A stretch of DNA of 64,000 bases. Source: Isoptericola sp. AK164 (GTDB lineage Bacteria > Actinomycetota > Actinomycetes > Actinomycetales > Cellulomonadaceae). The first letter of the stretch is position 1. Each line of letters opens with the position of its first letter. Of the stretch, positions 53,720-62,693 are shown piece after piece. The stretch covers positions 434,001-498,000 of the forward strand of contig NZ_CP119106.1 in assembly GCF_029643425.1 (NCBI RefSeq). Direction: 5' to 3'. A program made the translations under genes and the position numbers. The notes beneath the pieces were generated by a model. The model was not told where the DNA came from. It worked only from the letters and a program-made list of their open reading frames with translations, and did no database searches.

Positions 53720-56017
53720 ATGCTCACACTCGGGTCCGACAGTCTGACGATCGTCGCCGTCATCGCGGTGATCGCCCTGGCCGCTCTGGTCTGCGCGGGG
53801 ACCCTGCGTCGCCAGGTCCTCGCCGCCGACGAGGGGTCCAGCGCGATGCAGGACATCGCCCAGGGGGTCCAGGAGGGGGCCTCGGCCTACCTCAACCGGC
53901 AGTTCCGCACCCTGGCGATCTTCGCCGTCGTCGTGTTCGGGCTGCTGTTCCTCCTGCCGGGCGACGGCGGGGTCCGGATCGGCCGGTCGGTCGCCTTCCT
54001 CGTCGGGGCCGGGTTCTCCGCCGCGATCGGCTACCTCGGGATGTGGCTGGCGGTCCGGGCCAACGTCCGCGTCGCCGCGGCCGCGACCGTGGCCGGCGGC
54101 CGGGCGCTCGGCGCCCGGATCGCGTTCCGCACCGGCGGCGTGGTCGGCATGTCCGTCGTCGGTCTCGGTCTGCTCGGCGCGGCCGGCGTGGTGCTGGTCT
54201 ACCGCGGGGACGCGCCCGCCGTGCTCGAGGGCTTCGGGTTCGGCGCCGCGCTGCTCGCGATGTTCATGCGGGTCGGGGGCGGCATCTTCACCAAGGCGGC
54301 CGACGTCGGCGCGGACCTGGTCGGCAAGGTCGAGCAGCACATCCCCGAGGACGACCCGCGCAACGCCGCCACCATCGCCGACAACGTCGGGGACAACGTG
54401 GGCGACTGCGCCGGGATGGCCGCCGACCTGTTCGAGTCCTACGCCGTGACCCTCGTGGCCGCGCTCATCCTCGGCAAGGCCGTCATGGGCGAGCAGGGTC
54501 TCGTGTTCCCGCTGATCGTCACCGCCGTCGGGGCCTTCGTCGCCCTGCTGGGCGTCCTCATCACCCGCGTGCGGGGCAGCGAGTCGGGGCTGACCGCGAT
54601 CAACCGCGGCTTCTACGTCTCGGCCGTCGTCGGCGCCGCGCTGGCCGCCGTGGCGGCGTTCGTCTACCTGCCGAGCAGCTTCGAGAGCATGGGCGGCACC
54701 GCCGACCTCGCGGGCGTCACCTCCGACCCGCGCGTGGTGGCCTCCCTGGCGGTGCTGATCGGCATCGTCCTGGCCGGTGTCATCCTGTGGACCACCGGGT
54801 ACTTCACCGGCACCGAGTCCAAGCCCACCAAGCACGTCGCGGCCACCTCGCGCACCGGCGCCGCGACGGTGATCCTGTCAGGGATCGGCGTCGGCTTCGA
54901 GTCGGCCGTGTACACCGCGGGCATCATCGCCGCCGCCATCTGCGGCGTGTTCCTGCTGGCCGGGGGGTCGATCTGGCTGTCGCTCTTCCTCGTGGCGCTC
55001 GCGGGCTGCGGCCTGCTGACCACGGTCGGCGTCATCGTCGCGATGGACACCTTCGGGCCGGTGAGCGACAACGCCCAGGGGATCGCCGAGATGTCCGGCG
55101 ACGTCGACGAGGAGGGCGCGCAGACGCTCACCGACCTCGACGCCGTGGGCAACACCACCAAGGCCATCACCAAGGGCATCGCCATCGCGACGGCGGTCCT
55201 GGCCGCCACGGCCCTGTTCGGCTCCTACGCCGACGCGGTCGAGACGGCGCTGGGCGACGTCGCCGTGGCGACGGACGGGCTGGTCGCCTCGATGCTCAGC
55301 TACGAGATCATCTCCCCGGTGACGCTCGTGGGGGTGATCCTCGGGGCCGCGACGGTGTTCCTGTTCTCCGGTCTGGCCATCGACGCCGTGACGCGGGCCG
55401 CCGGGGCGATCGTGTACGAGGTGCGGCGCCAGTTCCGCGAGCACCCGGGGATCATGACCTACGAGGAGCGCCCCGAGTACGGCCGGGTCGTGGACATCTG
55501 CACCAAGGACTCCCTGCGCGAGCTCGCGACGCCGGGTCTGCTCGCCGCGTTCGCGCCCATCGCCGTCGGGTTCGGCCTCGGGGTGGGGCCGCTGGCCGGC
55601 TTCCTCGCCGGGACGATCGGCGCCGGCGTGCTCATGGCGATCTTCCTGGCCAACTCGGGCGGCGCGTGGGACAACGCGAAAAAGATCGTCGAGGACGGCG
55701 CCTACGGCGGCAAGGGGTCGGAGGCGCACGAGGCGACGATCATCGGCGACACGGTCGGCGACCCGTTCAAGGACACCGCCGGCCCGGCGATCAACCCGCT
55801 GATCAAGGTCATGAACCTCGTGTCGCTGCTCATCGCGCCGGCGGTGGTCATGCTGTCCGTCGGCGGGGACGCCAACCACGTGGTCCGCATCGCCATCGCG
55901 TGCGTGGCCGCCGCGATCGCGCTCGGTGCCGTGGTGCTGTCCCGCCTCCGGGCGGCGCGCGTCGACGGCGAGACCGCGGCGGTCGAGGACCAGCCGGCAC
56001 CGGTCTCGTCGCGCTGA
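53720..56017 (+). CDS. hppA: Membrane-bound proton-translocating pyrophosphatase, K+-independent type
   Basis: 765 residues and about 16 helices. The pyrophosphate site motifs are GGIFTKAADVGADLVGKVEQ, DNVGDNVGDCAGMAADLFES and GDTVGDPFKDTAGPAINPLI. It couples hydrolysis of PPi to proton export. In GNTTKAITKG the residue after GNTT is Lys481; known families with Lys here do not need potassium, those with Ala do. The ATG at 53720 is set by GGAGG at 53711-53715; the frame is open 57 bases further upstream. A terminator follows at 56058-56091. Confidence 0.95.
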   Translation: MLTLGSDSLTIVAVIAVIALAALVCAGTLRRQVLAADEGSSAMQDIAQGVQEGASAYLNRQFRTLAIFAVVVFGLLFLLPGDGGVRIGRSVAFLVGAGFSAAIGYLGMWLAVRANVRVAAAATVAGGRALGARIAFRTGGVVGMSVVGLGLLGAAGVVLVYRGDAPAVLEGFGFGAALLAMFMRVGGGIFTKAADVGADLVGKVEQHIPEDDPRNAATIADNVGDNVGDCAGMAADLFESYAVTLVAALILGKAVMGEQGLVFPLIVTAVGAFVALLGVLITRVRGSESGLTAINRGFYVSAVVGAALAAVAAFVYLPSSFESMGGTADLAGVTSDPRVVASLAVLIGIVLAGVILWTTGYFTGTESKPTKHVAATSRTGAATVILSGIGVGFESAVYTAGIIAAAICGVFLLAGGSIWLSLFLVALAGCGLLTTVGVIVAMDTFGPVSDNAQGIAEMSGDVDEEGAQTLTDLDAVGNTTKAITKGIAIATAVLAATALFGSYADAVETALGDVAVATDGLVASMLSYEIISPVTLVGVILGAATVFLFSGLAIDAVTRAAGAIVYEVRRQFREHPGIMTYEERPEYGRVVDICTKDSLRELATPGLLAAFAPIAVGFGLGVGPLAGFLAGTIGAGVLMAIFLANSGGAWDNAKKIVEDGAYGGKGSEAHEATIIGDTVGDPFKDTAGPAINPLIKVMNLVSLLIAPAVVMLSVGGDANHVVRIAIACVAAAIALGAVVLSRLRAARVDGETAAVEDQPAPVSSR

Positions 56018-56057
56018 CCGGCGATCGGTCGGCGGGCTCGCGACCGGCGTCGCCGCA

Positions 56058-56091
56058 CCGCGGGGTGCGTCCACGGGGACGCGCCCCGCGG
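56058..56091 (+). terminator. Terminator of hppA
   Basis: Arms 56058-56072 and 56077-56091 pair at 14 of 15 positions around ACGG, followed by TTCGTT, 40 bases after the hppA stop. Confidence 0.65.
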
Positions 56092-56233
56092 TTCGTTCAG
56101 CCGCTGTCGATTTCCCACGATGGTGTGCTGCGGATCACATGCCCGAAACAATCGAGATGCATGATCTTCGCGGGACTCCGGACAGTGCTGACCGGTTCTC
56201 CCGCTCCGAACGCACCTCGACCGAAGGGGACCC

Positions 56234-58876
56234 ATGTCTCTGCAGCGCACCATCGCCGGGCTCAGCGGCGCCGCCGTCGCCCTGTCCGTGCTCGCCGTCC
56301 CGGCGGCCGTCGCGGACGAGCCCGACGCCTCGCCGGCGGACGGCGGCCGCGGCCCGGAGGGGACCCCGGCCACCACGGGGAAGTCCTTCGCCGAGCTCGT
56401 CCAGGCCGCCAAGACCGGCCCGGCGGCCAAGGCGACCGACAGCTCCCTGGAGATGCCGACGTCGTACCCGTACCAGCCCGAGCTGACGGTCTACGACCCG
56501 GTCGAGGGTGACGTCACCGAGCGTAACGAGACGATCGCCTACTCGGACATCGCGCCCCGCCTGGCCGAGCTGATGGCCGCCAGCGACCGGGTGTCCACGC
56601 AGGTGGTCGGGCAGTCGACCGGCGGCCGCGACCTCTACCTCGTCACCGTCACGGCGCCCGAGACGCGTGGCGAGACCAACCAGCAGACCCGGTGGCGCGA
56701 GGAGATCCGGCAGGACCCCGAGCGCGCCGCCACCGACGCGCAGCTCGCGGCGGGGTACAAGACGCCGCTGTGGATCAGCGCGAACATCCACGGCAACGAG
56801 TGGGAGGGCACGGACGCGGCGATGCAGGTCATCGCCGACCTCGCGACCGCCGAGGACGAGGGCACGGCCGAGCTGCTCGAGAGCCACCGGCTCTACTTCT
56901 CGGTGTCGCTCAACCCCGACGGCCGCACGATCGGTACCCGGGCCACCGAGCTCGGGTTCGACGCCAACCGCGACATGGTCACCGGCGCCACGCCCGAGGC
57001 GCGCTCGTTCGTGGCGACAGCCCAGACGCTCCAGCCGCTCTACGCCGCCGACTTCCACGGCTACACCGGCGTGCTCCAGGTCGAGCCCTGCGGGCCGCCG
57101 CACGGCGACAACTACGAGTACGACCTGTTCATCCCGCACGGCTACGCGCTGGCCCAGCAGGTCGAGGCCGACGTCGTCGACGCCGACATCGAGGGCAACA
57201 CCTACTTCGACACCGAGACGGGTCGGTCGACCGACGAGAAGACCGGGAACATCAAGATCCCGTACCGCGACACCCCGAGCGGGTGGGACGACTACCCGCC
57301 GATCTTCACCGCCCAGTACGCGGCCTACCACGGCGCCGTGACCAGCACCGTCGAGCTGCCGCACGGCCGCTCCTGGTCGCTCGGGACGACCACCCCCGAG
57401 GACGCCGCGATCAACACCGAGGTCGCCCGGGTCACGATGGTCTCGATGCTCGACTACGTCGCCGCGCACAGCGACGAGATGCTCGCCAACCAGATCGAGA
57501 CCTTCCGTCGCGGCGTCGAGGGCGCGCCCAAGGAGTCGCTGACCACCGAGACGATCGCCGACGTCGCAGGACCCGACGCCTGGAAGGAGCTGTGGGACGT
57601 CACCGACGACCAGGAGCCGGTGGACCTGCCGCGCGCCTACGTCATCCCGGTCGGCGACGGCCAGCGCTCGTCGTCCGACGCCGAGGCCCTGGTCGACGCC
57701 CTGCTCTACCACGGGGTCGAGGTCGGGACGCTGCAGCGGTCCACCGAGGTCGGCGGCGAGACGTTCCCCGCCGGTTCCCTCGTGGTCGACATGCACCAGC
57801 CGCGCCGCGGTCTGGCGAACACGCTCCTCGCCACCGGGTCGGACATCTCCGAGAAGCTGCCCACGATGTACGACATCTCGGCGTGGAGCCTCGCCGACCT
57901 GTGGGGCGCCACCGTCGTCGCGGTCGGCGACACGACCGACGCCGCGCTCGGCGGCACGACGCCGCTGCACCGCGTCCCGCAGGACGGCGTGCTGCCGAAG
58001 AAGGCCGACCACGTCGTCTTCGACCTCGCCGGCATCGAGGACTTCCGGGCCCTCAACGCGATCCTCTCCGAGGACGCCCCGGCGTGGCTGCTCGACGACG
58101 GTCGTGCCGTCGTCGGGCCCGAGGGCCTGCCGGCCGCCGCCGACGCCGTGGTCACGTTCGACATCCCGTTCGAGGCCGCCACGGCCGCGGAGGTCGCCTC
58201 CCTGGACGAGGCTGCCGTGCTCGAGGACCTCACGGTCGCGTACACCGGCGGGTCCGACGACGTCGTGGCGCTGACGGACCTCGGGTTCGACGACCTCGTC
58301 CCGGTCTCCTCCTCGGGCGTCTCGGCCGGTGCGGCCGACGGCACCACGGGTCTCGAGGACGCTGACGTGCTGTGGGTCGGGTCCTCCTTCAACCCTGACG
58401 CGGCGGGCGACGCCGCCGTGCAGGAGTGGCTCGACGCCGGCGGGGCGATCGTCGGCGAGTCGACGTCCGGGTTCGCGGCGGCCGAGGCGTACGGCCTCGT
58501 CGAGGGCGACGCGGTGCGCGGGAACTCGCGCGGCAACGGGATCGTGGCGGTGGACACGCCGACCGGGTCGATCTTCGCCCCGCACCCGCAGGACACCTCG
58601 TTCATCTACCCGGCGGTCTGGTTCACGGGCCTCGGGGAGAGCACGTCGGTCGAGCTGGCCTACGACGCCGGGTCGCCGTTCCTGGCCGGGCACTGGAACG
58701 GCCTGTACGGGCCGGGCCAGGACGTGGCCGCGGGCCAGGCGGCCGTCGTGTCCGGCGAGACGGCCACCGGTGCTCGTGCCGTGGTCTTCGGTACGACGCC
58801 GTTCTTCCGGACCCACCCCAAGGGCGGGATGAGCCAGGTCGCCACGGCGATCTTCTGGGCCGCCTCGGGCGACTGA
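56234..58876 (+). CDS. Secreted M14-family zinc carboxypeptidase
   Basis: 880 residues. Signal peptide about 1-27 (GAAVALSVLAVPAAVA then DEPDAS). The M14 domain follows: zinc ligands His186 and Glu189 in SANIHGNEWEG, His275 in ADFHGYTGV, substrate region SVSLNPDGRTIGTRATELGF with DANRD, and catalytic Glu374 in STVELPHGRSW. The C-terminal 450 residues contain alternating alpha/beta stretches like a glutamine-amidotransferase-type module (VLWVGSSFNPD, WLDAGGAIVGE) of unknown role. It should digest peptides outside the cell. GAAGGGGA precedes the ATG. Confidence 0.9.
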   Translation: MSLQRTIAGLSGAAVALSVLAVPAAVADEPDASPADGGRGPEGTPATTGKSFAELVQAAKTGPAAKATDSSLEMPTSYPYQPELTVYDPVEGDVTERNETIAYSDIAPRLAELMAASDRVSTQVVGQSTGGRDLYLVTVTAPETRGETNQQTRWREEIRQDPERAATDAQLAAGYKTPLWISANIHGNEWEGTDAAMQVIADLATAEDEGTAELLESHRLYFSVSLNPDGRTIGTRATELGFDANRDMVTGATPEARSFVATAQTLQPLYAADFHGYTGVLQVEPCGPPHGDNYEYDLFIPHGYALAQQVEADVVDADIEGNTYFDTETGRSTDEKTGNIKIPYRDTPSGWDDYPPIFTAQYAAYHGAVTSTVELPHGRSWSLGTTTPEDAAINTEVARVTMVSMLDYVAAHSDEMLANQIETFRRGVEGAPKESLTTETIADVAGPDAWKELWDVTDDQEPVDLPRAYVIPVGDGQRSSSDAEALVDALLYHGVEVGTLQRSTEVGGETFPAGSLVVDMHQPRRGLANTLLATGSDISEKLPTMYDISAWSLADLWGATVVAVGDTTDAALGGTTPLHRVPQDGVLPKKADHVVFDLAGIEDFRALNAILSEDAPAWLLDDGRAVVGPEGLPAAADAVVTFDIPFEAATAAEVASLDEAAVLEDLTVAYTGGSDDVVALTDLGFDDLVPVSSSGVSAGAADGTTGLEDADVLWVGSSFNPDAAGDAAVQEWLDAGGAIVGESTSGFAAAEAYGLVEGDAVRGNSRGNGIVAVDTPTGSIFAPHPQDTSFIYPAVWFTGLGESTSVELAYDAGSPFLAGHWNGLYGPGQDVAAGQAAVVSGETATGARAVVFGTTPFFRTHPKGGMSQVATAIFWAASGD

Positions 58877-58911
58877 CCCCGAGCCGGCGCGGCCGCTGAG
58901 CTCCGCCGGCA

Positions 58912-58981
58912 CCCTGCTGTGGGCATGAAATATGCAGGTCTTCCCCGGGGAAGACCTGCATATTTCATGCCCACAGCAGGG
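58912..58981. repeat. 70-bp perfect palindrome without spacer
   Basis: Positions 58912-58946 are the exact reverse complement of 58947-58981: 35-bp arms, no mismatch, no loop, centred on CCCC/GGGG between 58946 and 58947. Each arm holds an AT-rich block GGGCATGAAATATGCAGG. It lies between the converging M14 peptidase and ECF T genes and may terminate both, but it is far longer and more symmetrical than the other terminators in the window. Confidence 0.95.
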
Positions 58982-59023
58982 GGGCTCCGCGCCTCGGGTC
59001 CGGGTCGGGCGGGCCCGACGGGG

Positions 59024-59905
59024 TCAGGGGGTCGGCAGGACCGTGTAGACCGCGACGACGACGGCGACGCTGACGACGAGCAGCAGCGTGTCGCCCACGC
59101 GCCACTGCAGGTACGCCAGCCGCAGCCGGCGTCCGGCCGGTGACGGCCCGGCGCTGGTGAACCCGCGGGTCTCCATCGCCTCGACCGTGGTCCGCGTGCG
59201 CTGCGCGGTGTTGAGGAACAGCGGGTAGAAGGCCTGCACGGCGATGCGGCCGATCCGCGCGATCGTCCGCCACCCGAGGAACCCGTGCCCCTGGTGCGGG
59301 GCCCCGCGCAGCCGGTGGCCGTCGACGATGTCGTGGAACTCGTCGATGAGCAGCGGCACCATGCGGTAGCCGTAGCTGATGGCGAAGCCGAGCACGGCGG
59401 GCGCCCGCATCGCCTGCAGCCCGTCGGACAGCTTCTCGGGGTCGAGCGACACGAACGCCGCCATGCTGGCCAGCGACACCGCCCCGAGCTTCAGGGAGAT
59501 CTGCAGCAGGCCGTCGAGCGCCGTGGTGTCGCCGCCGAGGACGAGCACGAGCACCAGGACGTAGGCGGCCTGCCCCACGAGCCCGAGCGTGAACAGGCCC
59601 AGCAGCAGCGGGCCGATCCGTGCCGCCAGGGCGCAGCCGAGCGCGAGGACGAAGAGGACGACCAGGATCGGCGTGGAGTAGGTGAACCAGGGGGCCAGCG
59701 CGCACAGCGCGTACCAGCCCAGGACGGCCCGCGGGTCGCGACGGGCGAGGAACCCGCCGCGCGTGGCGTAGGCGACGCGCATCAGCTCGAGCTTGACCCA
59801 CTCGACCGACACCCGGTCGAGCCCGGACCGGTGCCGGGTCCCGGTCGTGCCCGGCGCGACCTCGGGGGAGGTGCCGTGCGGTGCGGCGACGTCGGCGATG
59901 GTCAT
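59024..59905 (-). CDS. ECF transporter transmembrane (T) component
   Basis: 293 residues. After a 35-residue polar N-terminus come several membrane helices (about 63-80, 86-105, 108-130, 143-160, 262-285) and the coupling region with Ala-Arg-type motifs: FAISYGYRMVPLLIDEFHDI, AQRTRTTVEAMETRGFTSAG. The MEARGF-like METRGF is the EcfT signature. It links the ATPase to the substrate-binding S component. The ATG overlaps the stop of the ATPase gene (ATGA); GAGGAG lies upstream. Last gene of the operon. Confidence 0.88.
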   Translation of the reverse strand: MTIADVAAPHGTSPEVAPGTTGTRHRSGLDRVSVEWVKLELMRVAYATRGGFLARRDPRAVLGWYALCALAPWFTYSTPILVVLFVLALGCALAARIGPLLLGLFTLGLVGQAAYVLVLVLVLGGDTTALDGLLQISLKLGAVSLASMAAFVSLDPEKLSDGLQAMRAPAVLGFAISYGYRMVPLLIDEFHDIVDGHRLRGAPHQGHGFLGWRTIARIGRIAVQAFYPLFLNTAQRTRTTVEAMETRGFTSAGPSPAGRRLRLAYLQWRVGDTLLLVVSVAVVVAVYTVLPTP

Positions 59906-61686
59906 ACGAGCTCCTCGGTGGGCAGCGGGGCGAGTCTCCGGGTCGTCTCGGCGACGGACAGCGGCAGCGGGTCCATCCCGAGGGCGTGGCCGACCTGGGT
60001 CACCTGCGGTGGCACGAGCCGGGCCCGGCGCAGCACGTCGGGAGAGGCGAACAACGTCGCGGGGTCGGTGTCGGCGACCACGCGGCCCTGGTCGAGCACC
60101 ACGACGCGGTCCGCCCACTCGGCGACGAGGTGCATGTCGTGCGTCGCCACGACCGTGCAGCGGATGTGCTCGGCGAGGGCGGAGAGCATGTCGATCACGT
60201 CGTCGCGGGAGCGCAGGTCCAGGCTCGACGTCGGCTCGTCCAGCAGGAGCAGCCGCGGCCGCATCGCCAGCCCGACGGCGAGGGTCGCCCGGCGCTGCTG
60301 CCCTCCGGACAGCAGGCGGCCGTCCCGGTCGGCGAGGTCCGTCAGCCGCGTCCGGTCGAGGACCTGCTCGACCAGCTCCCGGGCGTCCGGGGCACGCCGC
60401 CCGGTGGGGTGCATCGCGACGTCGGCCCGGACGGAGTCGGTCAGGAACATCTCCTCGGGACGCTGCAGCAGGTAGCAGACCTGGGAGGACAGCTGCGCGG
60501 CGGAGACGCTGCGGGTGTCCCGGCCGGCCACCTCGACGGCGCCCGCCTCGGGGACGGCGAGCCCCGACAGCAGGGACAGCAGCGTGGACTTGCCGGCTCC
60601 GTTCGAGCCGACCAGGGCGATGCGCTCCTCGGCCCGCAGCGTGAGGTCGAAGCCGTCCAGCACGGTGTGCTTGCCGCCCGAGATCGTGCGGTAGCCGTAC
60701 CGCACGCCGTCCAGACGGGCGACGACGTCGGACCCGGCGGGAGGACCGGAGGTCGACCCGGGTGCGGGGGAGCCGTCGGCCCCGGGATGGTCCGGAGCAC
60801 GCAGCAGCGCTGCACCCGGTTGCTCGGACCGCCCCGCGTCCCGCAGCATCGCGGCGCACTCCTCGATCGTCAGCGGCGGTCGCCGCCGGCCGGCAGCCAC
60901 GTCGGGCACGAGCTCCTGCGCCAGCGCGACGACCTGCGGCGCCGGGATGTGCGCCTCGGCGAGGTCGGCCGTGCGGGCCAGGGCCTCGTCGACCGGGAGG
61001 TGCCAGCGCACCCGCCCGGCGTCCATGAGCACGACGCTGCGCGCGTAGCGGGCGATGAGCTCGGCGTGGTGCTCGATGACGACCACCGTGACGCCCTGCT
61101 CGTTGAGGCGGGTGAGGTGCTCGTACACCGCGGCGGCCCGCCGCGGGTCGACCTCCGCCGCGGGTTCGTCCACGACGAGGATCGACGGGGCCAGGGCGAG
61201 CGCTCCGGCCAGCGCCGTCAGGTGCTGCTGCCCGCCCGAGAGCTGCCAGGTGTGGGTACCGGCGACGTCGTCGATCTCCAGGGCGCGCAGCGCCGCGTCC
61301 GTCCGCGCCTCCCAGTCCGCCAGCCCGAAGTTCAGCGGGCCGAAGGCGACGTCGTCGCGCACGGTGGGCCGCACGAGCTGGTTGCCGAAGTCCTGGAAGA
61401 CGTAGCCGACGTCGTGGGCGATCTCGCCGACGGTGCGTCGCGCCGTGCTGCGGCCCGCCACCTTGACCCGGCCGGAGATGTCGCCGTTCCAGAAGTGCGG
61501 GACGAGTCCGTTGAACGTCTTGCACAGCGTCGTCTTGCCGGACCCGTTGCCGCCGACGACCGCGACGAAGTCACCGGCCTCGATCGTCAGGTCCACCCCG
61601 TGCAGGGAGTCCTGCGCGGCTCCGGGGTACCGGAACGTCAGGTCGCGGACCTCCACGGCCGGTGCTGCGTCGCGGTCGTCGGCCAT
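59902..61686 (-). CDS. ECF transporter ATPase, fused A-A' (two ABC domains)
   Basis: 594 residues with two complete nucleotide-binding domains. First: Walker A GGNGSGKTT, Q-loop FQDFGNQ, signature LSGGQQ, Walker B ILVVDEPAAEVDP. Second: GSNGAGKST, LQRPEEM, LSGGQQRR, LLLLDEPTSSLD and switch ATHDMH. A polar linker of about 60 residues (Pro/Gly/Ala-rich) joins them. In most ECF systems these are two proteins. It powers vitamin- or metal-type uptake with the T and S proteins. The ATG overlaps the stop of the S-type gene by one base, so translation is coupled. Confidence 0.92.
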   Translation of the reverse strand: MADDRDAAPAVEVRDLTFRYPGAAQDSLHGVDLTIEAGDFVAVVGGNGSGKTTLCKTFNGLVPHFWNGDISGRVKVAGRSTARRTVGEIAHDVGYVFQDFGNQLVRPTVRDDVAFGPLNFGLADWEARTDAALRALEIDDVAGTHTWQLSGGQQHLTALAGALALAPSILVVDEPAAEVDPRRAAAVYEHLTRLNEQGVTVVVIEHHAELIARYARSVVLMDAGRVRWHLPVDEALARTADLAEAHIPAPQVVALAQELVPDVAAGRRRPPLTIEECAAMLRDAGRSEQPGAALLRAPDHPGADGSPAPGSTSGPPAGSDVVARLDGVRYGYRTISGGKHTVLDGFDLTLRAEERIALVGSNGAGKSTLLSLLSGLAVPEAGAVEVAGRDTRSVSAAQLSSQVCYLLQRPEEMFLTDSVRADVAMHPTGRRAPDARELVEQVLDRTRLTDLADRDGRLLSGGQQRRATLAVGLAMRPRLLLLDEPTSSLDLRSRDDVIDMLSALAEHIRCTVVATHDMHLVAEWADRVVVLDQGRVVADTDPATLFASPDVLRRARLVPPQVTQVGHALGMDPLPLSVAETTRRLAPLPTEELV

Positions 61687-62654
61687 CAGAAGGACGCCTC
61701 GTCGTCGTCGGAGCTGCGGACGTCGGCGGTGTCGGCCGAGCGGCGGCGCCGCAGCGCGGCGACCAGGACGAAGAGGACGAGGCCGACGACGAGCGCGACG
61801 CCGGCGGCGATCCAGAGCCACACGTCGCCGTACTGGTCGACGTAGTCCGGTTCGAAGGCTCCGATGGTGGAGATGCCGCCCTCCCGGCCGACGAACTCCT
61901 CCCACTGGGCCAGCAGGGCGAGGGCCCCGGCGGCGACCAGCGCCAGCACGGCGACGGGCCAGAACCGCGTGCCGCGCGGGCCGGACAGGTGCGGCGGGTG
62001 CTCGGGGTCGCGGGGGCGCAGCCCCATGATCGGCTCGAGCTTCCCGTACAGGCGCGGGGTGAGCCACAGGGCGGGCAGCGCGCCGAAGAGGATGCCGGAG
62101 AACACCACGGTGACGACGATGTCCAGCCCCTCGGCGAGGAGGAACGCGCCGACGAGGCCGTCGGCCTCCTCGAGGGTCTCGGGGTCGATGCCGACGAGGA
62201 CCTTGGCGATGTCGACGACACCGCCCGAGATCTTGTCGACCAGCACCATGACGACCGGTGCCAGGGCGACCTGGACGCGGTTGAGCGGGTTGCGCACCAG
62301 GCAGCCGGCGACGTAGATCGCCAGGGCGGTCTGCAGGAAGCCTTCCAGCTCGCCGAACCCGGAGAAGTCCCCGAGCAGCATGTCGGAGAACACGAGCTCG
62401 CCGAGCGGGGCGCCGACGGCGACCCAGAACGGCGACAGCAGCGCCGCGAGCACGACGGCGATGAACGAGAAGTAGGAGACGCCGAGCTCGAGCGGTCCGA
62501 CCTGGAGCTCCGGCACGACGCTGGCGACGATGTCGCCCACGCCGTACAGGGTCATGGACAGCGCGAGGATCATGAGCTTCTGGGAACCGGACAGCGTGCG
62601 GGGATCGGCGAGCCGGGCGCGGGACGTGCCCGCCGCGGTGACGTCGCTGGACAT
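61686..62654 (-). CDS. Probable substrate-specific (S) component of the ECF transporter
   Basis: 322 residues. About six helices in the first 210 residues: MILALSMTLYGVGDIVASVV, SYFSFIAVVLAALLSPFWVA, ALAPVVMVLVDKISGGVVDI and VVTVVFSGILFGALPALWLT. Two more helices follow (about 229-247, 280-300) with an acidic tail. It is larger than typical 180-residue S components, and I cannot assign a substrate. The position directly before the A-A' and T genes, with overlapping codons, makes it the S partner. A hydrolase gene lies 39 bases upstream. Confidence 0.75.
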   Translation of the reverse strand: MSSDVTAAGTSRARLADPRTLSGSQKLMILALSMTLYGVGDIVASVVPELQVGPLELGVSYFSFIAVVLAALLSPFWVAVGAPLGELVFSDMLLGDFSGFGELEGFLQTALAIYVAGCLVRNPLNRVQVALAPVVMVLVDKISGGVVDIAKVLVGIDPETLEEADGLVGAFLLAEGLDIVVTVVFSGILFGALPALWLTPRLYGKLEPIMGLRPRDPEHPPHLSGPRGTRFWPVAVLALVAAGALALLAQWEEFVGREGGISTIGAFEPDYVDQYGDVWLWIAAGVALVVGLVLFVLVAALRRRRSADTADVRSSDDDEASF

Positions 62655-62693
62655 GAGGACCTTCCTGAGGGGTTCGTCTCGGTACTGCTCGGG

